64,000 nt of DNA from Tricholoma matsutake (GCA_026075535.2 AP026540.1:3162001-3226000); one strand, 5' to 3'; positions 1 to 11,795 are shown, counted from the stretch's first letter. A program made the numbers and translations. The notes: generated by a model from the sequence alone, not told the origin.

Positions 1-247
1 CGAACGAATCATCGGGTATATCGAGCGCTTTTCCTGGAACTGTCACAGGACGTTACTCACGACTGTCTTTGGTCAGGGTGTTTACGTTCTCCAAGATAAT
101 GCGTTCAAACCGATATCTCGAATATCTTCTTGGGAAGGTCGGGCTGAAGCTGTAAGACGAGCGAGATTGGTACGTAATAACTTTTTTATATATGTTGAAG
201 CAACTTTGACTTCTCATCCAGTACGTGACGATGCCCGCAGGTATCAT
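1..247 (-). CDS. possible partial gene, unknown product
   Basis: Unrecognised protein. On the minus strand an open frame from about 247 runs to an in-frame donor-like GTAAAC at 85. A 52-nt intron (34-85, ending CCAG) would join it in phase to a frame that stays open to the window edge (residues ERIILEN then EKRSIYPMIRS). Intron length and borders fit the well-supported introns in the RTA1-like and GluRS genes further along. The start is not established because upstream exons may exist, and I see no recognisable domain. It could equally be a chance ORF. Confidence 0.25.
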
Positions 248-1835
248 TCGAGGCGCACTTTCAAGACTAGGCTTTCAGAGTACAGTTGTTCCCGAGGTTA
301 CTTCATTGCCACAATGCATGCATTCTTCTAGTTTGAATTTGTGTTGTTGTTGATTCATCTTCTTCAGGTACCTTCCAGGTGAAGTTGCCGAAAGGCGCAT
401 AAGTCATTGTCTTCATGAACAAATCTCCCCGTGAGACTCATTCACAAGCTGATCAAGATGGTGTCTAGTCACGATGACATCTGGTTTGCTTGCTTGCCTG
501 TGCTTGTGCTCTGTCAAACGGCCGCAAATGTGTCTCAGTGCAATCATTACTCTAACTGTTCTTTTTAACCGCCACAAGAAATACTTGGGGGTTGTAGTGG
601 AATACGCCTCGATTGAACAGAGGAGTTGAGTGCAAGGTGGAGCATGGATTCAGAGGTGTAGAAGTGAAGCGAAGTAAACCATACGGTTGTGGGCCCACAA
701 CGCAACTGTACTCGAAAAGTGGTGTGGCGAATAGCAACTTTCCTACTGAACAGAAATGGAAGTAGGGATATGTATATAGTGTCCTAGCATCATGATCATT
801 ACAACGTCATTCCACCTCACAAGGCTTGAATATCGGCAGTCTCATCACAAGCACCAGAATGACCACAGAGGTGCTCCATGGAAGATAGCTCGAAATCATT
901 GATCAATGACCCGCAGCTCGCCATTCCTGCGGACAATATTGCGAAGTCATAAAGATACATGCTCGTATCTTCCGGACGAGGTCAAACATTACCATTTGAT
1001 ACTAAACTGACATACCGATCATCACAGCTCAAGCACATAGACTTGTAAGTTGTCACAGTCTTCTAACAGCAGCATATACTTACCAAGCATTAGACTCCAA
1101 CTGATACAGTCCAAGTTGCGGAATCAATGCTGCTTGCAGGGTGTTGAAGTGGCAATTTATATTGTATTCATGCTCGAGGTCTGGGAGGGAAAAACAGTCT
1201 GTAAAATTGGCGACGACTAGCTCATCCAATGAGGCCTCCCCCTGAAGACACATGCTACGCCGCCCAAAACAGACCAGTTCCCTCAATTTGAGGACACGGT
1301 TTTCCTCCTTTGTATTGGATATCATCAGTCGGGATCATCGTCCAAGTACGGCTGAGTTATTCTATGTAACAGAGATTTGTTGAGAGACGAAGTCAGAGCG
1401 TGTGATGTTAGGAATTCCAGGGGCGCATACATGAAAAAAATTCGAGATCTTAAGAGTGTCTAAGCTGCGTAGAAGTAAATTGGTGCTTCTAGACGTGTGC
1501 ATATGCAATCTCCTACCCAGCCACTATTCCGAGGTTGAAAAATAAGAGCAGAGAATTCAGATCTGAGATGAACACGTAATCCAGAGAATGTGGGAATTGG
1601 AAACTCGGGAACATTACGGCCATCACTACGGGGCTGACATCATCACACAACCCTTGTGACTGGTTGTGACGTGTCATCTCTCTACACGCCGCGGCCACTA
1701 CTCTAGATATTACTCGCCCTGCAAATCCCTGCCCACGATGTGGTTGCATGGTTGCTGTGAAACTAGCAAAGGGCAGGGCATCATTACATGCATATGTTAT
1801 GTTCAATATTTGAGCAGTTGATTGTCATTAACATG
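248..1835. other. region without a recognisable gene
   Basis: I read both strands and found only short open frames (for example 1080-1325 and 1513-1806, minus) with no recognisable motif. Scattered spliced exons cannot be excluded, since genes in this organism have many short exons. Confidence 0.5.
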
Positions 1836-1837
1836 CC

Positions 1838-3660
1838 CACAGTGTCTTTCATGCAAGAATCATTATGTGTTTCCTGCGAACACCTCCACTCCAAGTGTGT
1901 TGGCAACCCAGTGTTCTTGAGCATCTAGGGCTACGAAGGGCTGTGCTCAACTCTCTTGTCCCAAAGCACCCCATCACTCATGCCCCAATATCATGTGCAA
2001 GTTATGCTGCATAGATCACAAGGGTGACTGCTTAGCACCCAGTCACAATTTTGCAGCCCTCTTGGAGCAGCAGAGGGGCAAACACCCTGCATTTGCAATT
2101 GCCACCTGTCAATAATGACCCTCATCCTTGCCGGCCTCAGTCTTCACCTCATTTTGTCAACCTACAACAAACGTCTTTCCTTGCCTGTGGACTTTACTTT
2201 AGATCTTGACACACTGATCTCAGCTCATTATGCATCTGTCGTACTGGATAGTTATGTAGAGAAGATGATGGAATCACCTTTTGCTCAACTCATTGAGGCT
2301 GGGAAGGAAAGTGCATTATGAGCTGCTGCTGATACTGCCAAAGAAGCATGTCTTGGGGCTCAGGAAGAACAAGAATACCAAGCTGCACTAGCTGCCTCTT
2401 GTGACTTCAGTCCCTATGTGTCCTCATTTGTGCCTCCTTCACCCTCTCAGCTTGCATCTAGCTCTTTCATACCAACATCACCCACTCCCCCTCCCTCTCA
2501 GCCAATATGGGCACAGCTACCACCCATTCTTACCACCATTACCTCTGCTTCGCGCCGTCCCACAATTACAACACAAATGAATGTGGCATGGATGAGAGAG
2601 TACAAGGACAAGTGCAACATGGTGCCTGTCAAGAAGGGTGTGCCATGAATTGATCCTGTCATCACCCGCCAGTTTCAAATTGTCTATTGGGATGGAGATG
2701 GTGAGTCGCTGACAGTTTACAGCATTCACGACTGTCCCACCTGGCCTATCTGGCATCTCAGTGAGGCCCTGGAAGTTCTTGCAGGATTGGGAGCAGATAT
2801 TGTGGCCATCGACCAGTATGACATCAAGCACTGCTACTGGAAACAGACTGATTTTGCCTACCCCCACTGCCTCACAATGGAGTGCTCCCTCTTCTTGCAC
2901 AGAAGAAAAGTGGCATGTTCTGGTCTTGAGGAGTGGGTGGCACGTCTACTCCCCAACTGCCTTGACATCCAGTTGGGAATGAAGGCTCAGTGGGATGGTA
3001 TTTGGGAGGAGCTGAAGAGACAACGGAAACGGGCTGCACCTGAGAGCAGTGATTCAGAAGTGGAAATTGTGGAGACAACGAGGTGATCATCCAAGCAAGC
3101 CATCAAGCAAGAGCGAGAAGACTCCAAGCCTCTGCACCATCATCGGCCATTGCTCTCAGTTACTATCCCTACCAAGAACACAGGTCATAGCTCATTGCAT
3201 CCTATCACCATCACCGACTCCCCTGTATCAGTGTCATCATGGTGGGCAGTCTCAACTTCAACGTCAATCACCTCAGCCTCATCCAGCATGGTGACATTGC
3301 CCATCTCATCCCCTTGTCCCATCCTCACTTCCTTTATCTGGAAAATGGCCAAAAGGACAATATGTGGTTGATATGAGCCTCAAGTTTGCAGAGATTGATC
3401 AACTGCAAGGCATGTCACTGAAGGAGCGCTTTGAGGCAGTCTTCCAGGAGTGCTTTGTGTCTGTGACATACTATGACCAATGGCAGTGCTGGGCAAAAGC
3501 AACAGAACAGCAACACAGTGCTGCCCTGGCTGCTGGTCACATGCCAGCTGGTCGCTGGGTAGTGTTTTCCCAAGGAGTTCCTTTGAGATGATTTGTTGCA
3601 CCATTCCTTTATTTCTCGTTGTGCCCACATAGCTTTGTAGCACTGTATTTTTTACCATTC
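1838..3660 (+). pseudogene. decayed agaricomycete repeat-family ORF with N-terminal cysteine cluster
   Basis: A run of plus-strand coding fragments in changing frames. About 1950-2050 reads as a Cys/His-rich segment (CAQLSCPKAP, then CKLCCIDHKGDC), like the small zinc clusters that open many lineage-expanded agaricomycete hypothetical proteins. 2115-2648 is a Ser/Pro-rich linker with in-frame stops (after ESAL at 2321 and after KKGVP at 2648). 2787-3086 ends in an acidic/basic tail (KRQRKRAAPESSDSEVEIVE). 3376-3590 reads as a C-terminal block (QGMSLKERFEAVF, GRWVVFSQG). The frames are broken at least four times, so no functional protein is made. I recognise the general family from its architecture but cannot name a function. 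Confidence 0.5.
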
Positions 3661-3689
3661 ACTCATGTATAGATTTGTAGCCATATCAA

Positions 3690-4040
3690 TCACTTGTCTG
3701 TTGTATCAATGCATTGTTTTGTATTGCCATTGTTATCTACCAAAGCTACAACATATGAGGGTGATGCCCACCTACTTCCAATGGTCTTCAATGTTTCAAT
3801 ATTCCTGAGTCGAATCATTTTGTTGAGGAAAAAGTTAAACTTTGCTGGCAACATTTCATGGCACATCAAGTGATATCCACCCAGCCATGCATTTGTCTGC
3901 TCTGCAATCAATGTGTTGAAGTACCATTCACCTTTCTCATTCATCAGCTCAGGGTACATTGTAGGGTTGCAGTGGACTTGGCAAAACTCATGAGTGACCT
4001 TGTGCTTGTTGAGGAAATGCCACACATCAACAGACATGCC
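3690..4040 (-). pseudogene. 3' part of KDZ-associated CxC5/CxC6-type gene, split by element A
   Basis: C-terminal piece of a transposon-associated fungal protein. Motifs seen: MSVDVWHFLNKHKVTHEFCQ, YPELMNEKGEWYFN, IAEQTNAWLGGYH and KFNFFLNKMIRLRN. These match my knowledge of the end of proteins carrying CxC5/CxC6 cysteine clusters found with KDZ (Kyakuja-Dileera-Zisupton) transposons. The rest of the gene lies 22.9 kb away at 26977-29002. Reading across the two breakpoints with one copy of the 5-bp duplication (ATGCC on plus) gives an in-frame junction (FFANMG then MSVDVW), so element A cut this gene in two. The downstream reading frame ends near 3690. Confidence 0.8.
4036..4040. repeat. target-site duplication of element A (left)
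   Basis: ATGCC immediately left of the left LTR. The identical ATGCC follows the right LTR at 26977-26981. A five-base duplication is normal for Ty3/gypsy integrases. Confidence 0.9.
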
Positions 4041-4414
4041 TATAAGGGCAACCTCAGCCTCTAGCAAAGGGAAATCTGAAGAGAAAACTCTAAGGATCCC
4101 TTTGCTGATGCCCAGTATATGTGAAGATGACAAAAATCAAATAATAACCTAAAAATAGAAAAGGCAGAGATAGGCAGATCAAGGCCACCGAATGACATCA
4201 TACCAAGGGGTAGATGTTGGAAGGGGTGCTCCACCTCTAAATATAAAACTGTCAACATGCACAAACATGATAGAAAGGGAAATTAGTAATAAAATCCAGA
4301 AAAATCATAGAAAATGAAGAATAGAAGGAAATGAAGTGAGGAAAAATATAGAACGAACATAAAAAATAGGAGAAACACACAGGGCACCCCCCTAGTCCCC
4401 CTAGTCCCCTTACA
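4041..4414 (-). repeat. 3' LTR of element A (374 bp)
   Basis: Near-identical to 26544-26976 except that the other copy holds about 60 extra bases. On the minus strand it starts TGTAAGGGGACTAGG and ends GCCCTTATA. The edges are set by the ATGCC duplication on one side and a purine tract on the other. Confidence 0.9.
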
Positions 4415-4428
4415 TCACCCCCTCTCTA
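4415..4428 (-). other. polypurine tract of element A
   Basis: On the minus strand AGAGAGGGGGTGA directly precedes the TG of the 3' LTR. This is the expected priming site for plus-strand DNA synthesis and confirms element orientation. Confidence 0.75.
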
Positions 4429-5874
4429 AGATGCATTGCCCCGATGCATTTGAAATCGCATATGACCAAAGTCCGTGACTTGAATGCGACGTGGTGCAGC
4501 AGTGTGCCATCGGTGGAATTCCTTGACTAACCAAGGGGCAATCACATCAGACTATTTGACCCATGAGTTCTCCTCATACCCATAACCCTTCCAATGCACC
4601 AAATACTGGAGTTTTCCTCAATGCAACCAGCTGTCCAAGATTGACTCGACTTCATATTAGGGTTCTCCCTCGATCACTGTAGGCAGTGGTGGTGGGTGTG
4701 AATGGCATCCCGGGAATGGATCTGGGGGAGCTGGAAGGAGTTTGATGACATGGAAGACTGGGTGGAGTCTGGACATGGAGGCTGGGAGGCGTAGATGATA
4801 GGCATGCATTGCAACACACTTGACGATGGGGAAAGGTCCCAGAAAGCGATGAGTGAGTTTCTTGGATGGACACGTAGTGGAGATGTCACTGGAGTCAAGA
4901 TAAACTCGATCACCAACCTTGTACTGAGGGGTTGGAGAATGGCGTTGGTTGTAAAAGTGTGCCATGTCGTCCTTTGCCTTTGCTAAGGCTGCCTTTGCCT
5001 CCTCCAAGCTATCCCGCATGCATTCTGTGAACTCATTCACCATCTCAATGTGTGAGGGAGTTTGGCGAGGCTCAAATCCCATGCATGGATGTCGTCCAGT
5101 GTCTAAGAGGAAAGGGGTCTGTTGAGTGGAAGCATGGACATGGTTGTTGTATCTGAACTCAGCCAAGGGGAGAAGATTGTCCCAATTGTCCTGGCATTCA
5201 TTGACAAAGATGCAGATGTACTGCTCCAGTTCCTGGTTGACTCACTCAGTCTGGCTGTCAGTTTGTGGGTGATAAGCGGTCAAAGCAAGGAGTTTGATTC
5301 CCAGGAGTCAGTACAGCTCGCGAGTGAACTCTGCCATGAACTGAGGGCCACAATCAGAGAGAAAAGCACCAGGAAGTCCATGTAATTTCCACACATGGTG
5401 GAGGTAGAGTTGGGTGGCACCCAGGGCACTGACAGTGGTGTGAGTGGGAATGAAGTGAGCGTGTTTTCCCACTGAATCAACTGTGCACATCACCACATCA
5501 AACCCATTCGACTCTGGCAACTCCACCACAAAGTAGATGCTGACAACATCCCAACAACTCTCTGGAACAGGAAGAGGGTGTAGCTCACCAATGGGTTTGC
5601 GACGAGGAATCTTGGTGCATAAGCAAAGGTCACAAGTGCAACAATACTGACCAATGAGCCATGACATTTGTGGCCACCAATAATTCTGTGAGGTGAGCTC
5701 CAAGGTCTTCCAGCATCCAGGATGACCAGCAATCTGTGAGTCATGGTGTTGGGATATGATGCACCGGCGAAGGTCTGGGTCATTGGGGATGTAGATGCAA
5801 TCCCTGAAATACAACAAGTCCTCTTTTTCAGCCCACTCTGCTGCACACAAGGAAAGGGTGGATCCCTTCCTCAA
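4429..5874 (-). pseudogene. integrase and chromodomain of element A
   Basis: The C-terminal third of the pol polyprotein, which inserts element cDNA into the genome. Reading down the minus strand: an H2C2 zinc-binding domain (HHDSQIAGHPGCW ... CCTCDLC, about 5640-5760), then the catalytic core. The first catalytic region reads DVVSIYFVVELPE, where gypsy integrases usually have S-V-D-F, so that Asp looks lost. The second is intact (SDCGPQFMAEF). The glutamate region lies near 5250-5290, next to an in-frame stop. 4657-5166 continues the domain (VGDRVYLDSSD, LHPVFHVIKLLP). A chromodomain follows at about 4500-4660 (LQYLVHWKGYGYEENSW). Stops after EGEP and within the chromodomain make it non-functional. 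Confidence 0.88.
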
Positions 5875-5883
5875 TTCTTTAAC

Positions 5884-6599
5884 AGCTCAGGCAACAACAT
5901 CCTCATGTAAACCATTACGGTTTGCATGACGAATGTCACATAGGATGGCCCGCTCCTCGCCCTGGGGTGCGATGCCTTCCAGTGCCCAAATGGTGAACAG
6001 GTCTGGCTGCAACAACACAATGTTTTGGTTGTCATTGCTGCCACCCCCATGGTCTGCACGTCGGGAGAGGGCATCGGTCTTCCCCATGCTGCAACCCAGA
6101 TGGTGGTGCAAGGAGAAGTCAAATCTGGATAGATACAGGGACCAACAAGCTTGATGACAGTTCAATTTCTTGGCCATCATAAAGTACTCGAGATTCTTGT
6201 GATCCGTCCCAATTTCCACCTTGTGTTGGGCACCCTCGAGGAAGTGTTGCCACTCCTCAAGCGCACACATTATTGCCAACATCTCCTTGTTATGGATCTC
6301 ATAATTTTGCTCTACAGCACTAAGGCTTTTGGAGTAGAACACAACAGAATGCCACTTCTGGTCCTCTGGAGACTGCTGAGACAACACGGCGCCCGTCACA
6401 AAGTCAGAACTGTCGGCTTCTACACAAAAAGGACGTGAATTGTCAGCAAAGGTAAGAATGGGAGTGGAAGTGACCATCTCCTTGAGCTTTTCGAATGCCT
6501 CCTGTTGTGCATTATCCCACCTCCATGCCTCCTTTCCTGTCAAGTCGAACAGTGGTCGTGCATGATGTGAGAAATCCTTGATAAAACACTGATAGAAAT
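5884..6599 (-). pseudogene. RNase H domain of element A pol
   Basis: An open stretch encoding the RNase H part of the polyprotein, which degrades RNA in the RNA-DNA hybrid. Visible active-site neighbourhoods are EADSSDFVTGAVLSQ, YEIHNKEMLAI, IGTDHKNLEYF and MGKTDALSRR. These retain the usual D-E-D-D residues, so this is the best-preserved domain of A. The upstream half of the same ORF (reverse transcriptase) is now at 9710-10504 because hAT-like element E entered between the residues NFY and CFIKDF. Separated from the rest of pol, it cannot be expressed as part of the polyprotein. Confidence 0.85.
6592..6599. repeat. target-site duplication of element E (left)
   Basis: ATAGAAAT, repeated exactly at 9702-9709. 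Collapsing the two copies restores an uninterrupted reading frame in element A. Confidence 0.93.
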
Positions 6600-7680
6600 T
6601 AGTGCTTGAAGGTCCAGTCCTAAGGACTGGAAAAAGACCGGGACCAGACCGAACCAGAACCAATAGAACCAGACTTTCGGTCCCAGTCCTGCTGGTTATG
6701 GGGTCAGTTTGGTCCACAGTCCGCTGATCTCATGGTGAGCAGCAGGACCGCTTGAGACCGGTTAGGACCAGTCTCAAACCGAACTTTGGCATATACAACA
6801 TATATAATGTATACTACTACTCTGAGTACTATTAGGAGTGCTGGGGGGGAACTCCCCACCATCCCTTCTCCTCATCATCTCCCTAGTTGTAGTCATCTTT
6901 CCACCTACAATCCACCCCATGAGCAGTGGCTCATGAGGCTGGAAGCGGGTGATGGGTCCTTTGTCATCATTCCCCTTCCCCACCCCCTCATTGTTCACCC
7001 ACCCCGCCACCCCTCATCATTCCCCCTCCCCGCCATTTCCCTCCCCAGTCGTTGTCATCCTTCCACCTGCGATCCATCCCATGAGCAGTGGCTCGTGAGG
7101 CTGGGAGTGGGTGGTGGGTCCTTCATTGTCATCCCTTCCCCGCCATCCCTCATCATTCCTCTTCCCTGCCATCCCTCATCATTCCTCTTCCCTGCCATCC
7201 CTTGTTGTTCCCCTTCCCCGCTGTCCCTTGTTGTGCCCCCTTTCCTGCTATCTCCCTCCCCTGTCATAGTCATCTGTCCACCCACGACCCACCCACGAGC
7301 AGTGGGTCGTGAGGCTGGGAGCGGAGTGGTGGGTCCTTCATTGTCATTCTAGTACCTCCTGCCCACTCTGCAAGCAGTGGCTCGCAGCAGTGGCAGTTGG
7401 TGGTTGGTTGGGGCCAGTTCACATTGGCGGCATTGGGCATCCCTACTGTCCACGTTGCTCCCCTTCATTGTCCTTGCATACTAGCACCCGCAGTCCACCC
7501 TACGAGCAGCTGCTCATAGGGCTGGAGGCAGATGCGGAGTTGTTGGTGTGTCATGGGTGCAGTGGTGCCTAGTCGAGGGGGTTAGTGGCACATCAGTGAC
7601 GTGGCGTGGGTAGAGGAGGCTTACCGGATGGGGTAGGTGCTGTTTGGGGGTCGTGAACCTTGTAATTGCACTGCTAGAAC

Positions 7681-7734
7681 CTAAAGAACAATGTAAAATG
7701 TCAGTTAGTCTTGAAAAAAAGGAAGCAGGCTTAC
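7681..7734 (-). other. intron-like module in E, with exonic palindrome at its donor
   Basis: On the minus strand a 54-nt segment starts GTAAG, contains CTAAC about 30 nt before its end and finishes TTTAG followed by GTTCTAG. Six nt upstream of the donor lies a perfect palindrome (7741-7769, arms GCCCAAACAA and TTGTTTGGGC, 9-nt loop). Equivalent modules occur in F and H. Confidence 0.6.
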
Positions 7735-8645
7735 CTGGGGGCCCAAACAACATCCAGCATTGTTTGGGCCTAGTTTTGGTATCATATTGAGATAATCTAG
7801 ATAAAAAGATAATTAAGCCATTGAAAAGAACAAAAAATGACTTACTTTAACAAAAACAAGCACTACATAGGTTGAATGTGAGGTGGGGAGGCTATGAGCT
7901 GGCACTAATGGTGTACATGCATCGAGGACCATAAGCAATCAGCTACTTCTAAATATGTAGTAAACTAACTTTGTAGTCCCTAGTTCACTTTCCAATAGTT
8001 GTAATTGAATCTAGTAAGCAAGAGAATTAGTAGCAGGACACTTGACAACTGTCTGATAAGTTTAAGGCTATATCTTGTGCTTTGAACATCCAAATTGAAA
8101 AAGAAATGCACTTCTAAAATCATCCAAATACATAGAATGAATTTATGAATAAAGATTATATTTATATGTTTTACCCTTTGTGAGCTTAGTACATGTCAGA
8201 AATTAATTTGGAGGGTTGGGAATGAGCCATAGGATGTCTTTCAATGTTATGAGATAAGTAGTTGAGTGTTTAATGTGATGCGGAAGTGGTTGTGGCCAGA
8301 AATCTAGTTGAAGTGCATGAATTGACCATTTGATCTCGACTTGATTGTTTTGTTTACAACAATCATTTGGCAATTGTATATTGAATACTCTACATAAAAA
8401 TAAAAATAAAGTTGCTATATATTGCAGTATTGATACTATACATGCCCCACCTGTATTTTGTGCATTGGGGGCAGTGAAGGGAGCTTCAGAGATGTCAAAA
8501 TCGACAAGCTCACTGTGTTGATCATTGTCTGGCAATTGCTGGATACGTTTGATCGACGTGCGTACACTTGTCTTACTGCCACCTCACACTTTCCACCACC
8601 TCTCATGCCTCCCATCCAGCCTCTATCACCTTTATCTTGTTTCTA

Positions 8646-8769
8646 GTAAGTCTTTCACTCTCATTTCTTACAGTTTTCTTTCTTCTTTTGCAGGTTGTAT
8701 GGCCAGGGTAAGTATTTTCTTATGTTCTTTTCATCTTTTCAACTAACTAGTGTTTTCTTTGATTTGTAG
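8646..8769 (+). other. two intron-like segments in E separated by a 14-nt exon-like piece
   Basis: On the plus strand 8646-8693 (GTAAG...TTTTGCAG) and 8708-8769 (GTAAGT...CAACTAAC...TTTGTAG) have fungal-type donor, branch and acceptor signals. The second is followed by GTTCT, the same downstream pentamer seen after the minus-strand modules. I see no open frame that would use them. Confidence 0.5.
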
Positions 8770-9701
8770 GTTCTTTATGCTATGATGACCTGGCCAGATG
8801 ACCCCTGCACCGCCGCTGCAAGCCTCTGCTTGCAGGGTGGATAACAGGATGAGGCAGATCCCAATGACCAGATGCCAGACAATGATGGGCAGCTACAAAA
8901 CAGATGGAGATGATGCATGTCCCCTGCATCCAGCCTTACGAGCCACTGCTCGTGGGGTGGGTGCTACTTTTCCAACAATGTGAGGTATGTGTGCCTTGTC
9001 ACCCCGACATTGCCACATCACTAACAATGACCCCAGTCAGCACCCATATCCAGCCTCATGAGCCACTGTTTGTGAGGTGGATCGTGGGTGCAAACTGCCC
9101 AACAACAATGGGACGACAAGAAAGATGACAACAAATGGGGGCAGGCAAGACAATGAGGGATGGATGACAAACAAGCAACAAACAGCAAACAAACAAGGGA
9201 CAGCGAGGGAGGCACAGCGAACGATGAAGATGAATGGCGGGTGGGGATGACAGTGACAGTGATGGCTGCAACGGGGACAACAACAATGGCCACAATGGGG
9301 ACAACAACCACAACAGCAGCAACGGGGACAACAACAACAACAGCAGCAGCAGCAGCCCCCTCCCTCGCTCAAAGCGCAAGATGGAGGGGGCCATTATCTT
9401 TCTTTTTGTACTAATGAGCCATCCCACATCCAGCCTTGCAAGCCGCTGCTCGCGGGGTGGATTTCTTTTCTTTTAATTTTAATTTCATTGTTGTACTCAA
9501 ATTTACTACATATAAGTACAGTAGTAGTATCTAGTCTGCAGAGACCAGTCCCAACCAGTCAGAACTGGTTTGCGAACCGTTCAGTCCCTGGTGGTTCAGT
9601 CCACAGTTCCATAGATAATGTGAATATACAAGACCGGTTCAGTTCCCAGTTCGACCCCAGGAGGGCAAAAAACCAGGACCGGACTGGACTTTCAAGCACT
9701 A

Positions 9702-9709
9702 ATAGAAAT
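9702..9709. repeat. target-site duplication of element E (right)
   Basis: ATAGAAAT, identical to 6592-6599. Confidence 0.93.
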
Positions 9710-10504
9710 TGATGAAGCCCAGGAAAGACTGCACCTCTTTCTTGTTTGTGGGCATCAGCCAAGCTGTGACCCCATTCACCTTGATAGGATCCATCTCCAC
9801 CTGACCCTCCAAGATAATTAGGCCAAGGTACTCGATCTTGGTCTTCTCAAACTTGCACTTGTCCTGATGAAGGTAGAGTTTGTACCGTCGAAGCCATTCT
9901 AGGATGAGGCATGTGATGCAACAGTGCTCTTCAACCATGTGAGTGAAGATGAGGATGTTGTCAAGATAGATGCAGACAACGCCTTCGAGGATGAGGCCGT
10001 GGAAAATGTCATTCATCATGGTCTGAAAGGTGGCAGGACTATTAGTAAGGCCAAAGAACATGACAAGCAGTTTGAAAAGACCACAGTTGGTACAAAAGGC
10101 TGTCTTCCACTCATCTCCCTCCTTTATCCTCACATTATTGTAGCCCCAATGGATGTCAAGCTTGGTGAAGTATTGGGCTCCACAGAGCTGGTTCATGAGT
10201 TCAGAGATGAGAGGTAATGGGTAGCGATTTTTGACTGTGATGTCGTTGAGCCTTCTGTAGTCTTGAACCAGTTGAAGTGAGCCATCCTTCTTCTTGACAA
10301 AGAAAAAGGGAGAGGCCATGGGTGACTTCGATGGTTGAATATGTCCAGAGGCCAGGTGCTTGTCAATGAACTGGTCAAGCTGTCATTGTTCTTCAGGAGA
10401 GGGAGGATAGACCTTGCAGGATGAAGGGGTTGCACTGGGGGTGAGTTTGATTGCGTGATCCCATGGCTTGCACACAGGGAGAGTCAAATGATTCCTTGGA
10501 GAAC
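9710..10504 (-). pseudogene. reverse transcriptase domain of element A
   Basis: Encodes the polymerase palm and fingers: ASPFFFVKKKDGSLQ, VQDYRRLNDITVKNRYPLP, TKLDIHWGYNNVRIKEG, FGLTNSPATFQTMMNDIF, CIYLDNILIFT and GFINFY. The catalytic YxDD box reads YLDN, which would remove one metal-binding aspartate. A TGA interrupts the frame near 10383 (after SPEEQ). The segment is bounded by insertion E on the left and insertion C on the right. At the C junction the frame resumes as GDV-FSKES when one copy of the 4-bp duplication ACAT is removed. Confidence 0.88.
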
Positions 10505-10508
10505 ACAT
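10505..10508. repeat. target-site duplication of element C (left)
   Basis: ACAT, matched by ACAT at 16577-16580. Collapsing one copy restores the frame of element A, which supports a 4-bp rather than a 5-bp duplication. Confidence 0.8.
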
Positions 10509-11780
10509 TGATGGTGCTCAACCCGGAAACCCAAACAAAACCCACAAAAGGCTTTGGATGGTATAACACGAGTCAGAGGAAGGATGCGAGGCCCTCTAGA
10601 TGTCACCTGTCAGACCGACCATCAAATAGTCATAAAACAACTGCTTGTCGAAGCAGTTTGAGGCTAAAAGAATGTGTTTCGAGACTTTGCAATGATTTTC
10701 GAGATGTTGCGATGATTTTCGAGACTTTGCAATGATTTTCGAGATGTCGCGATATTTTTCGAAGAGGTTTCGAGGAATTTCGAGTGTGCAGATATGTTCA
10801 GACGCAAGATTGGGGGACTAGATGAGTAGTAGAAGTGACAAAAAGGCTAATCGAGGGAAGTGAGAGCGAAAATAGCATAATGCGAGGAATTTCAAGGAAT
10901 TTCAAGGAAGTTTAACGTAAAACACCAAACTTTGGACTGAATAAGACTAAACTGTACTCTCAAATCACTGTGATCTGGGAGGAAGATGACGACTTTCTTG
11001 TTTTTCTTTGGATCTAGTACATCTTTTTATATAAAATAAAGAAAGTACCTAAAAAGGCTAGAGAACATGAGGCAAACATGTGGAAAACTTGAGGCAAAAG
11101 ACAATATAAGTATATCAGAACAATAAAGCAAGCCTAGAAAGGGTGAATATAACACATGATGAAGAAATAATAAGAAAGAATAGCCAAAACCGGACTGTCC
11201 TTGTTATAAATTGAATAGAAGATCGGAAACTGCTTCGAGCAGATTGTATGCATGCACATGCGGTCAAAATGTGTTCGATATACTCGATATAGTATCCCAT
11301 GTGTCCAGCATGCATCCGAAGATCATTCAAATAGGAAATACTGTGTCCAACGATGTTTTTCGAGGTTCAATGTTTTTCAAAGATTTTCGAAGATTCTTCT
11401 GACTTTGTTCGTGGCCCGATATTGGTGCGATATTGTTCGACAATGGTAGGGGATACGTCTGGCATGTGTGCGATGACCATTGGAATAGTGATATAGTGTC
11501 CAATGTCGATTTTCAATGTTCGACGATGTTCGATCGCATTCAATACGATGCTCGACGATGCTCGATGATGCTTGACGATGCTCGATGATGTTTGATTGTG
11601 TTCGATACGATGCATGCGATGCTCGACGATGCTCGACCGCGTTCGATACGATGCTCGATGCTCGGTAGACTTGGTCAGGAGTGGTCGTGCTGCTTCTGGG
11701 ACCTTGTGCGAGTTATCTGATGTGATTAGAATGTGGTTGAAATGGTGAATCGGTCCTTGAGCCGAGGAGACGACCTATCA
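10509..11780 (-). repeat. 3' LTR of element C (1272 bp)
   Basis: Shares with 15107-16576 long blocks of near identity, for example GTCAGACCGACC, the GTGATCTGGGAGGAAGATGA block and ATGGTGAATCGGTCC. It is shorter by 198 bp because it holds fewer copies of two internal tandem repeats. Its 5' part contains many GATGTTGCGATGATTTTCGAG-like repeats and its 3' part many GATGCTCGA units. Confidence 0.88.
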
Positions 11781-11795
11781 TCCTCCCCCTGACTA
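11781..11795 (-). other. polypurine tract of element C
   Basis: On the minus strand AGTCAGGGGGAGGA immediately precedes the 3' LTR. Confidence 0.7.

Larger units (their letters stand above)
6918..9454. repeat. nine hairpin motifs inside element E
   Basis: Short palindromes of 18-20 bp at about 6918, 7080, 7294, 7368, 7501, 8816, 8937, 9057 and 9437. The best form is CATGAGC-AGTG-GCTCATG. The first five mostly share the AGTG loop and are typically followed by GAGGCTGG. The last four are inverted (loop CACT or similar, preceded by CAGCC and followed by GGGTGG), so E is roughly mirror-symmetric. Stem sequences differ between copies but mostly keep pairing. Confidence 0.8.
6600..9701. mobile_element. 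hAT-like non-autonomous element E (3102 bp)
   Basis: Ends are inverted: TAGTGCTTGAAGGTCCAGTCC on the left and the complement of TAGTGCTTGAAAGTCCAGTCC on the right. It is flanked by a perfect 8-bp duplication (ATAGAAAT). TA(G)-type ends with 8-bp duplications are the hallmark of the hAT superfamily. Subterminal regions are rich in GGTCC/GGACC/ACCGG words, plausible transposase-binding sites. No transposase-like frame is visible on either strand; the longest frame (6786-7352, plus) is low-complexity Pro/His/Ser. The interior carries nine copies of a short hairpin motif, three intron-like modules and a CAA/CAG-rich tract (about 9267-9356). It lies inside the pol gene of A and is therefore younger than A. 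Confidence 0.88.

Noticed and set aside
6786..7352. 188-codon Pro/His/Ser-rich plus-strand ORF in E
   Set aside because: Generated by repeated hairpin-linked units in the DNA; repeats occur in all frames and lack protein constraint.
9160..9476. Asn/Asp-rich plus-strand ORF in E (NNNNSSSSS)
   Set aside because: Translation of a CAA/CAG/GACAA microsatellite; low-complexity in every frame.
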